Below the pieces are notes generated by a model. That model had not been told where the DNA came from. It saw only the letters and a list, made by a program, of their open reading frames with translations, and made no database searches. Source: Microbacteriaceae bacterium (lineage in GTDB: Bacteria; Actinomycetota; Actinomycetes; Actinomycetales; Microbacteriaceae). From it: 14,204 nt of DNA. Positions 6,951 to 12,334 of this stretch are shown one piece after another; the first letter of the stretch is position 1; each line of letters begins with the position of its first letter. The position numbers and the translations under genes are program-made. The stretch spans positions 1 to 14,204 of the forward strand of contig CANGGA010000009.1 in the NCBI GenBank assembly GCA_947453285.1, written 5' to 3'.

Positions 6951-6984
6951 TCTCTATCTAGCGAACACTTCTTCGCATTAGAGA
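6951..6984 (+). other. Predicted hairpin in the ssb leader that touches the ribosome binding site
   Basis: TCTCTA (6951-6956) pairs with TAGAGA (6979-6984), and inside it GCGAA (6961-6965) pairs with TTCGC (6972-6976) around a six-base loop. An asymmetric internal loop separates the two stems. The 3' arm enters the purine-rich Shine-Dalgarno GAGAGG (6983-6988) that precedes the GTG at 6996. In RNA this could reduce ribosome access. The pairing is visible by eye only; no folding energy was computed. Confidence 0.4.
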
Positions 6985-6995
6985 GAGGCAAATCA

Positions 6996-7430
6996 GTGTC
7001 AGAGATCATCACAGTCACAGGTTTGGTAGCAACCACACCTCGCCACTTGGTCACCCAAGATGGCCTTCCAATTACTTCGTTTCGCATGGCTGCATCGCAC
7101 CGCCGATTCGATCGCACGGCTAACAAATGGGTCGACGGCGAGACCAACTGGTTCACCGTCACGTCCTTTCGTCAACTGGCAATCAATTCAGCTGGCTCGG
7201 TGTCGAAGGGCGAGCGAGTTTTGGTCACCGGCAAACTGCGAGTTCGCGACTGGGACAACGGCGAACGCGCCGGCACTTCGGTCGAGATCGAAGCTGAGGC
7301 TCTTGGCCACGACCTCACCTGGGGCACCGCAACCTTCACCCGAACCGTTTTGGTTCGCGAGCCCGACCCTTCTGACGAAGCGACCGAGCCAGAGGTGGCA
7401 GACGAGCGAGAGTTAGTCGCCGCCAAGTAA
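6996..7430 (+). CDS. ssb: Single-stranded DNA-binding protein (paralogue without acidic tip)
   Basis: This 144-residue protein has one SSB-type OB fold, roughly residues 1-107: ITVTGLVATTPRHL, an ITSFRMAASHRRFD strand-loop, the NWFTVTSFRQLA core (51-62), and KGERVLVTGKLRVRDW. It should bind single-stranded DNA as an oligomer. The tail (about 116-144) is acidic but ends in VAAK, not the DDDIPF-type tip by which the main replicative SSB recruits partners. That suggests the accessory actinobacterial SSB, with the essential copy elsewhere near rpsF/rpsR. The start is GTG, chosen because GAGAGG lies seven bases before it and the fold begins at once. As I recall, an ssb paralogue next to ettA is also found in mycobacteria, which supports orthology. 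An upstream DnaA box and a leader hairpin may control it. Confidence 0.9.
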   Translation: MSEIITVTGLVATTPRHLVTQDGLPITSFRMAASHRRFDRTANKWVDGETNWFTVTSFRQLAINSAGSVSKGERVLVTGKLRVRDWDNGERAGTSVEIEAEALGHDLTWGTATFTRTVLVREPDPSDEATEPEVADERELVAAK

Positions 7431-7446
7431 CCCCAAAGACTGCTGT

Positions 7447-7477
7447 GCCGGCAGACGACCCCCTCAGTTCTGCCGGC
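7447..7477 (+). terminator. Possible terminator hairpin after ssb
   Basis: GCCGGCAGA (7447-7455) is perfectly complementary to TCTGCCGGC (7469-7477), giving a nine-base-pair GC-rich stem with a 13-base loop, 17 bases after the ssb stop. The nearest T-rich run (CTCTTTT, 7490-7496) starts 12 bases after the stem, so this is not a textbook intrinsic terminator. It may instead stabilise the ssb message 3' end. Confidence 0.45.
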
Positions 7478-7479
7478 CC

Positions 7480-7519
7480 AGCGCCAAACCTCTTTTCGAG
7501 AGAGGCTGGCGCTCTCTCG
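7480..7519 (+). repeat. Two overlapping, mutually exclusive hairpins in the ssb-ettA gap
   Basis: Hairpin A: AGCGCCA (7480-7486) pairs with TGGCGCT (7507-7513), extended inside by CCTCT (7489-7493) with AGAGG (7501-7505). Hairpin B: CGAGAGAG (7497-7504) pairs with CTCTCTCG (7512-7519) around a seven-base loop. A and B use the same bases and cannot coexist. Hairpin A followed by TCTCTC may serve as the ssb terminator; the alternative pairing recalls an attenuator. Pairings were found by eye, without energies. Confidence 0.5.
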
Positions 7520-7607
7520 CCAAAGCGTGCATTCATAGAGCTCAAGTTGAAGCCAAATTTGGTCGGGTAAACTCATCCCGACAGCATGCGGGTGCGAGAG
7601 AGCGCCA
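7507..7607. repeat. 14-bp perfect inverted repeat flanking the ettA promoter
   Basis: TGGCGCTCTCTCGC (7507-7520) and GCGAGAGAGCGCCA (7594-7607) are exact reverse complements separated by 73 bases. The likely ettA promoter (7547-7573) lies almost exactly midway between them. Each arm also contains a small dyad, GCG and CGC around a (CT)3 or (AG)3 core, so both may be copies of one protein binding site. In a read-through RNA they could form a long stem ending ten bases before the ettA ribosome binding site. The left arm is part of both hairpins described for 7480-7519. Confidence 0.6.
7547..7573 (+). promoter_or_regulatory. Candidate ettA promoter
   Basis: TTGAAG (7547-7552) could be a -35 element and TAAACT (7568-7573) a good -10 element of the TANNNT type. 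The spacer is 15 bases, shorter than the usual 16-18, so the -10 match carries most of the weight. Transcription would begin near 7580, giving a leader of about 50 bases that contains the right arm of the inverted repeat and the ettA ribosome binding site. Confidence 0.45.
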
Positions 7608-7616
7608 TTTATCGAA

Positions 7617-7623
7617 AAGAGAG
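7617..7623 (+). promoter_or_regulatory. Ribosome binding site that sets the ettA TTG start
   Basis: The purine run AAGAGAG ends seven bases before the TTG at 7631. Together with the homology start (MAEFIY) it favours TTG over the in-frame ATG at 7586, which has no comparable site. Its GAGAGC (7619-7624) is complementary to GCTCTC (7511-7516) in the left repeat arm, so it could be masked in a read-through message. Confidence 0.6.
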
Positions 7624-7630
7624 CACTACA

Positions 7631-9313
7631 TTGGCTGAATTCATCTATCAGATGATCAAGGCGCGCAAAGCGCACGGCGACAAGGTCATCCTTGATGACG
7701 TAACCCTCGCCTTCTATCCGGGTGCAAAAATCGGTGTGGTTGGCCCTAACGGCGCCGGAAAGTCGACCGTCATGAAGATCATGGCCGGCCTCGACACCCC
7801 GAGCAACGGTGAAGCCCGTCTGGCAACCGATGCAACCGTGGGCATTCTGTTGCAGGAGCCTCCGCTTGACGAATCTCTGACTGTGCTCGGCAACGTTGAG
7901 CTCGCCGTAAAAGAAACCAAGGCGAAACTCGACCGCTTCAACGAAATCTCTGCGCAGATGGCAGAGCCAGACGCAGACTTCGACACACTGCTAGCCGAGA
8001 TGGGCATTCTGCAGGAGCAGATCGATCACCTCGATGCCTGGGATCTAGACAATCAACTAGAACAGGCCATGGATGCACTGCGTTGCCCGCCTGGTGATTT
8101 GCCAGTGACCAACCTTTCGGGTGGTGAGCGTCGCCGCGTTGCGCTTTGTAAGTTGCTTCTTGAAAAGCCAGACCTACTTTTGCTCGATGAGCCAACCAAC
8201 CACCTCGATGCCGAGTCGGTTCTCTGGCTAGAGCAGCACCTCGCGAAATATCCGGGTGCAGTCTTGGCAGTCACACACGACCGTTACTTTCTAGACAACG
8301 TTGCCGAGTGGATTCTCGAACTCGACCGCGGTCGCGCCTACCCATACGAAGGCAACTACTCGACCTACCTAGAGAAGAAGCGCGAGCGTCTCGAAGTAGC
8401 CGGCAAAAAAGACGCAAAGCTTGCCAAGCGCCTAAGCGAAGAACTCGAATGGGTTCGCTCGAACTCAAAGGCTCGCCAGACCAAGTCGAAGGCTCGTCTA
8501 GCCAAGTATGAAGAAATGGCAGCCGAGGCAGATCGCACCAGAAAGCTCGACTTCGAAGAAATTCAGATTCCGGTCGGTCCTCGTCTCGGAAACATTGTTC
8601 TCGAAGCCCACAACATCAAGAAGGGCTTCGGCGATCGCACTTTGGTCGAAGGCCTCAGCTTCACGCTTCCGCGAAACGGAATCGTTGGAGTCATCGGTGC
8701 GAACGGTGTCGGAAAGTCGACCCTATTCAAGAGCATCGTTGGCCTAGAAAAGATCGACAGCGGTGAACTCAAGATTGGTGAAACCGTAAAGATTTCATAT
8801 GTCGACCAGTCACGCGCCGGAATCGACCCAACCAAGACTTTGTTTGAGGTAGTTTCTGACGGCCTCGACTTCATGATTGTTGGCAATCAAGAGATTCCAT
8901 CTCGCGCATATGTCGCAGCCTTTGGTTTCAAGGGCGCAGACCAGCAGAAGCCTGCGGGAGTTCTCTCTGGTGGTGAGCGCAACCGTTTGAACCTGGCACT
9001 TACCTTGAAGCAGGGCGGAAACCTATTGCTTCTAGACGAGCCGACAAACGACCTCGACGTAGAAACGCTTTCGAGCCTAGAGAATGCACTGCTCGAGTTT
9101 CCTGGTTGTGCTGTGGTCATCACACACGATCGTTGGTTCCTCGACCGTGTGGCAACCCACATCCTGGCCTACGAAGGCACCGAAGATAACCCGGCTAACT
9201 GGTATTGGTTCGAAGGAAACTTTGAGTCATACGAAGAGAACAAAATTCAGCGACTCGGTGCCGAAGCTGCAAAGCCTCACCGTTCGACATACCGCCGCCT
9301 CACTCGCGACTAA
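7631..9313 (+). CDS. ettA: Energy-dependent translational throttle protein EttA (ABC-F ATPase)
   Basis: EttA is a soluble ABC-F ATPase that binds the ribosomal E site and gates the first steps of elongation according to ATP/ADP level. From the TTG start it has 560 residues, close to the 555 of E. coli. The first nucleotide-binding domain has Walker A GPNGAGKST (38-46), a following arm insertion, signature LSGGERRRVALCK and Walker B LLLLDEPTNHLD. Next comes the charged linker with WVRSNSKARQTKSKARL, the P-site-tRNA interaction motif. The second domain has GANGVGKST, LSGGERNRLNLA and LLLLDEPTNDLD. The C-terminal GAEAAKPHRSTYRRLTRD is typical of EttA rather than antibiotic-resistance ABC-F proteins. 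Homologues begin MAEFIY or similar, matching TTG-7631; an upstream ATG (7586) would add 15 residues without family support. The leader has an unusual inverted repeat. The gene converges with tesB across 37 bases. Confidence 0.96.
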   Translation: MAEFIYQMIKARKAHGDKVILDDVTLAFYPGAKIGVVGPNGAGKSTVMKIMAGLDTPSNGEARLATDATVGILLQEPPLDESLTVLGNVELAVKETKAKLDRFNEISAQMAEPDADFDTLLAEMGILQEQIDHLDAWDLDNQLEQAMDALRCPPGDLPVTNLSGGERRRVALCKLLLEKPDLLLLDEPTNHLDAESVLWLEQHLAKYPGAVLAVTHDRYFLDNVAEWILELDRGRAYPYEGNYSTYLEKKRERLEVAGKKDAKLAKRLSEELEWVRSNSKARQTKSKARLAKYEEMAAEADRTRKLDFEEIQIPVGPRLGNIVLEAHNIKKGFGDRTLVEGLSFTLPRNGIVGVIGANGVGKSTLFKSIVGLEKIDSGELKIGETVKISYVDQSRAGIDPTKTLFEVVSDGLDFMIVGNQEIPSRAYVAAFGFKGADQQKPAGVLSGGERNRLNLALTLKQGGNLLLLDEPTNDLDVETLSSLENALLEFPGCAVVITHDRWFLDRVATHILAYEGTEDNPANWYWFEGNFESYEENKIQRLGAEAAKPHRSTYRRLTRD

Positions 9314-9325
9314 GAATCGAAACAG

Positions 9326-9344
9326 CGCCGCAAAGTTTGCGACG
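9326..9344. terminator. Weak hairpin between convergent ettA and tesB
   Basis: CGCCGCA (9326-9332) pairs with TGCGACG (9338-9344) with one C-A mismatch around a five-base loop, within the 37 bases between the two stop codons. Neither side has a strong T-run; on minus a short TTT follows. It is the only candidate bidirectional terminator here and may not function as one. Confidence 0.3.
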
Positions 9345-9350
9345 GGTTAT

Positions 9351-10250
9351 CTAGTCGGCAAACTCCGGAACGCGCACCATGCCCTCTTGCGCGACGGTGG
9401 CAAGCAGCAGGCCTTCACGGTTGAAGATTCGTCCTAGGGCAAGGCCGCGACCACCCTGTGCACTTGGCGACTCTTGAACATAGAGCATCCACTCGTCGGC
9501 ACGGCCGTCACGATGAAACCACATCGCATGATCGAGGCTCGCCGACTTCAACCCGCGATGCGACCAGGCGATTCCGTGACGGCGATAGATGCTCTCGAGT
9601 ATCGAATAGTCACTCGCGTATGCCATAGCCGCGCGGTGAATTTGCGGGTCATCTGGCAGAGTGCCGAGAGCCTTTAACCAAACCGCCTGGTGGGCAACCT
9701 GTTCGCCATCAACCTTGAAATAGATTGGCGAGGTCACGTGGCGCATGTCGAATGGCCTGGCCTTGGCCCAATACTGAACCACCGGATGTTCGCTGTCGCC
9801 AAGCAACTCGGCTGCGGTCGGCAAGTCTTCTGGGCTTGGAACATCGTCTGGAAACGCATCCTGGTGATTTAGCCCTGGGTCTGTGTCTTGAAAAGATGCA
9901 ATCATCGAGAAGATTGCCTGACCGTTTTGAAAGGCCTGCACTCGTCGGGTGCTGAAACTTCGACCGTCGCGAAGGCGATCTACCGAGAAGGTGATTGGAA
10001 GATCGATATCACCTGGTCGCAAAAAGTAACCGTGCAGTGAGTGAACGTTGCGAATGCCCTCGGTGTCGACGGTGTTGGTTGCGGCTACCAGACTCTGAGC
10101 TAGCACTTGGCCGCCATAAACTCGCCCGTGAGGCATCCACTGCGATGGGCCTTCGAACAGATCTTCGCCGCCAGCGGCATTCTCGATTTTTTCGAGGTGC
10201 AGGGTGCGAAGCAGATCATCCAGTGGATTTTCTGGAATAGGAACTGACAT
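9351..10250 (-). CDS. tesB: Acyl-CoA thioesterase II
   Basis: TesB hydrolyses medium- and long-chain acyl-CoA to free fatty acid and CoA in the cytoplasm. The 299-residue protein has the expected two hot-dog domains. The first contains GRVYGGQVLAQS (42-53) and the SLHGYFLRPGD segment; the second has YASDYSILES (211-220), SLDHAMWFHR (238-247) and TVAQEGMVR (285-293). Comparison with E. coli TesB puts the catalytic trio at Asp214, Ser238 (Thr in E. coli, a conservative swap) and Gln288. The ATG is preceded by GGAG only four bases away. Transcription is divergent from the unnamed gene at 10303 and a shared -10 region is possible. The natural role of TesB is unclear even in model bacteria; fatty acid turnover or CoA balance is likely. 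Identification is firm. Confidence 0.94.
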   Translation of the reverse strand: MSVPIPENPLDDLLRTLHLEKIENAAGGEDLFEGPSQWMPHGRVYGGQVLAQSLVAATNTVDTEGIRNVHSLHGYFLRPGDIDLPITFSVDRLRDGRSFSTRRVQAFQNGQAIFSMIASFQDTDPGLNHQDAFPDDVPSPEDLPTAAELLGDSEHPVVQYWAKARPFDMRHVTSPIYFKVDGEQVAHQAVWLKALGTLPDDPQIHRAAMAYASDYSILESIYRRHGIAWSHRGLKSASLDHAMWFHRDGRADEWMLYVQESPSAQGGRGLALGRIFNREGLLLATVAQEGMVRVPEFAD

Positions 10251-10284
10251 GATTCTCCGAACTGCGAATGCAAATACCCCGCAA

Positions 10285-10294
10285 AAGGTAGTTT
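10285..10294. promoter_or_regulatory. Candidate divergent promoter for tesB and the 10303 gene
   Basis: On plus, TAGTTT (10289-10294) is a TANNNT hexamer ending eight bases before the ATG at 10303, which has no well-spaced Shine-Dalgarno; a leaderless or near-leaderless start is likely. On minus, TACCTT (10290-10285) would start transcription near 10278, giving tesB a 28-base leader with GGAG. The hexamers share the TA at 10289-10290. No clear -35 elements are seen. Confidence 0.45.
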
Positions 10295-10302
10295 AGAGAG
10301 CG

Positions 10303-10968
10303 ATGAATAAAGACTTTGTGCTTCTAGATGAACAATCGACCAAAGATATGCAGTCATATCTCAGTCGGGCGAAGCGACTCGACCCAGACGGCTTGGTGCG
10401 CTTGCGCGCATTCGGCAATGTCTTGGCCGCTTATGTCGCTCCAATTTTCTCTGGAAGCATTCTCGACGGTGGTCCAACCGTAATCGGTCTTCGCACCAGT
10501 GAACTTACCCAGGATGCCGAAGTAGACACGCTTGTTCCGATCGCGGCGGTGCTCGATCGCCTCGCCAAGGTTCTCGAGAGCGGCACAGCAGAGTTTCGCG
10601 TTGAGGTTCCTGAGACTAGCCAACGCGCATCTTGGGCGGGCATCTCACCGCCACGTTCCGGCTGGATTGCAGAAGGCGTGATCAACGAGGTTGAGCTAAC
10701 CGAGATTGCCCGAAATGGCATTCAAGAGGTCGCCGATACCTTGCCGGCTTCTGTTGGCGGGCCGATTGCCGCCCGAATTCGCGGCGAGATCTGGGGCAGG
10801 GGAATTCAGCGCGACGTGCGCATTCCGACCGGAGCGGCTTTTGTGGCTGCAGGTCTCGGCTTCATGACCGAGGGCGAAGACATCGGTGTCTATTTTGCAG
10901 ACAAGTGGGTTCGCCTAAGCAGCGATTTTGGGCACGTCATCGCCCGCGAGGCCTCAGCAGTTATTTAG
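10303..10968 (+). CDS. Conserved actinobacterial protein of unknown function
   Basis: I cannot assign a function to this 221-residue protein. It has no signal peptide, membrane helix, cysteine cluster or nucleotide-binding motif. It begins MNKDFVLLDEQSTKDM; a basic stretch (about 22-36) precedes a hydrophobic segment (FGNVLAAYVAPIF) and a TVIGLRTSEL strand. The middle holds an acidic, Val-rich part and the striking WAGISPPRSGW block (residues 111-121). The C-terminal part has IPTGAAFVAAGLGFMTEG and a DKWVRLSSDFGHVIAREAS ending. I recall proteins of similar pattern as single-copy, unnamed genes in many actinobacteria near ettA and glbO, but cannot verify this. The ATG is probably read without a leader. 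It diverges from tesB, and its stop codon overlaps the glbO stop on the other strand. Confidence 0.85.
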   Translation: MNKDFVLLDEQSTKDMQSYLSRAKRLDPDGLVRLRAFGNVLAAYVAPIFSGSILDGGPTVIGLRTSELTQDAEVDTLVPIAAVLDRLAKVLESGTAEFRVEVPETSQRASWAGISPPRSGWIAEGVINEVELTEIARNGIQEVADTLPASVGGPIAARIRGEIWGRGIQRDVRIPTGAAFVAAGLGFMTEGEDIGVYFADKWVRLSSDFGHVIAREASAVI

Positions 10969-11423
10969 TCTTCAAAACTATTGAGCATGGCAGTGGCAGC
11001 GCGGTCTAGGTAGCCCCAAAGTTCGGCCTCGAGCAATTGCGGTAACTCAATCGATTCGACGGCTGCGCGCATGTGCAACAGCCAACGCTCGCGCGCGAGC
11101 GGGTTGATCTTGAATGGCATGTGTCGCATCTTTAAACGCGGATGCCCGCGCTGCTCTTGATAGGTGGTTGGGCCACCCCAGTATTGCTCAAGAAAAAGCT
11201 GCAAACGCTCTGCCGCTGGCCCGAGGTCTTCTTCTGGATACATCGGGCGAAGCACGTCATCGGTGGCCACGCCCTCATAAAACTTTGCGACTAACTTGCG
11301 AAAGGTTTCGGTGCCGCCGACGCGCTCATAAAAGTTTCCTTCGATGTTGAGCTCGCCACTTAGTCCTTTGATGCGAACGGTTTCTACTCGCTCGGCGTCA
11401 GAGAAATCTTGCTCGTCTGACAA
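10965..11423 (-). CDS. glbO: Group II truncated haemoglobin (TrHbO)
   Basis: GlbO is a small haem protein of the 2-on-2 globin type that binds oxygen and related ligands; roles in oxygen delivery to membranes and in detoxifying nitrogen or oxygen species have been proposed. The core closely resembles mycobacterial GlbO: FYERVGGTETF, Tyr49 (B10 position, KFYEGV), Tyr62 (CD1, MYPEEDL), LFLEQYWGGPTTY, the proximal His101 in MRHMPF and Trp114 (G8) in ERWLLHM. At 152 residues it is about 25 longer than usual because of an acidic N-terminal extension. The only start that keeps this extension is TTG at 11423, directly after the channel gene's TAA with no base between. A later start near the globin core is possible, so the N-terminus is less certain than the identity. 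Confidence 0.92.
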   Translation of the reverse strand: MSDEQDFSDAERVETVRIKGLSGELNIEGNFYERVGGTETFRKLVAKFYEGVATDDVLRPMYPEEDLGPAAERLQLFLEQYWGGPTTYQEQRGHPRLKMRHMPFKINPLARERWLLHMRAAVESIELPQLLEAELWGYLDRAATAMLNSFED

Positions 11424-12332
11424 TTACTTAACGGCCTTGCCGCCGACCTCGACATAAATCGGAGTCTTGTCTGAGGCGAGCGTGATTTTTGCAGAATCGA
11501 GTTTCGTCTTAATTCGCAAGCGCAATTCGCGAGCGACATCGTCTGCGTCTTGCGGGCCAACCTGCTGAACCAATCGAATGACTACCTGGTCGCCGGTGAT
11601 CGACTGAATTCCCCACACCTCTGGCTTGCTAAGCATGCGCTTTGCAAAAGAGTTGTCTTTGAAAAGTTCGTTTGCCGCTTCGAGAATGGCATCCTGGGCT
11701 TTGTCGATTTTTACGTTGTAGCTAAACGGAATGTCGAGCACGACTCGCGACCATCCTTGAGAATGATTGCCGACACGAACAATTTCGCCGTTGCGCACAT
11801 ACCAAAGCACGCCGTTAACATCGCGAACCTGGGTAACACGAAGACCAACATTTTCGATGACACCATTTGCTTCGCCGAGGTCGACGCTGTCGCCAACACC
11901 GAACTGGTCTTCGAAGATGATGAACAGACCGCTGATCAGGTCTCGCACCAGACTCTGCGCACCAAAACCGAGAGCGGCACCCAAGATTCCGGCGCTGGCA
12001 ACAAGTGCACCAACGGCTATGCCGAGCTCGCCGAGCACCGAACCGGCTGCAAACAACAAGAGTGACCAGGTGATCAGGTTGCTCATAACCGAGGCGAGGG
12101 TCTTCGCGCGCTGAACAACGCGAGCCTTGGCAATCGGAGATTCGCTCAGCGACCTAGCGTCGGATTGAGCGAATTTGCCTCTGGTTCCGGCTTCGATTCC
12201 TTTGAGCACGCGGCTCACCGAAACCAGCAGAATCCAGCGAACCAACACGGTTCCGATAACAATCAAAACGATTCGAATCAGCGTGTGCCACTGCTGCCAA
12301 AAGTCAGGCCACCAAGTCAAAAAGTTCTGCAT
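11424..12332 (-). CDS. Small-conductance mechanosensitive channel, MscS family
   Basis: This 302-residue protein is an MscS-type channel that opens under membrane tension and lets solutes out during osmotic downshock. It has an N-terminal helix (about 17-40), a second (83-101) and the pore-lining third helix (about 103-138) with the Gly/Ala-rich GALVASAGILGAALGFGAQSLVRDLISG pattern in two halves (109-121 and 122-135). The cytoplasmic beta domain follows (FEDQFGVGDSVDLG, GVIENVGLRVTQVRD, YVRNGEIVRVGNHSQGW) and then an alpha/beta domain to the end. The ATG at 12332 is two bases after the pepN stop, with GAGG six bases before it inside pepN. It therefore belongs to a pepN-mscS-glbO operon. For a freshwater cell osmotic release is a sensible role. 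No truncation is apparent. Confidence 0.93.
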   Translation of the reverse strand: MQNFLTWWPDFWQQWHTLIRIVLIVIGTVLVRWILLVSVSRVLKGIEAGTRGKFAQSDARSLSESPIAKARVVQRAKTLASVMSNLITWSLLLFAAGSVLGELGIAVGALVASAGILGAALGFGAQSLVRDLISGLFIIFEDQFGVGDSVDLGEANGVIENVGLRVTQVRDVNGVLWYVRNGEIVRVGNHSQGWSRVVLDIPFSYNVKIDKAQDAILEAANELFKDNSFAKRMLSKPEVWGIQSITGDQVVIRLVQQVGPQDADDVARELRLRIKTKLDSAKITLASDKTPIYVEVGGKAVK

Positions 12333-12334
12333 GA

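Noticed and set aside
7586..7630. 15-residue N-terminal extension of EttA from the ATG at 7586
   Set aside because: EttA proteins begin MAEFIY or similar, matching TTG-7631, which has a well-placed AAGAGAG. The extension overlaps the inverted-repeat arm, and the predicted transcription start leaves almost no leader for that ATG.
11550..12065. 171-codon open frame on plus opposite the MscS channel
   Set aside because: The minus-strand channel has clear family motifs across the same bases; the antisense product has no domain or initiation signal.
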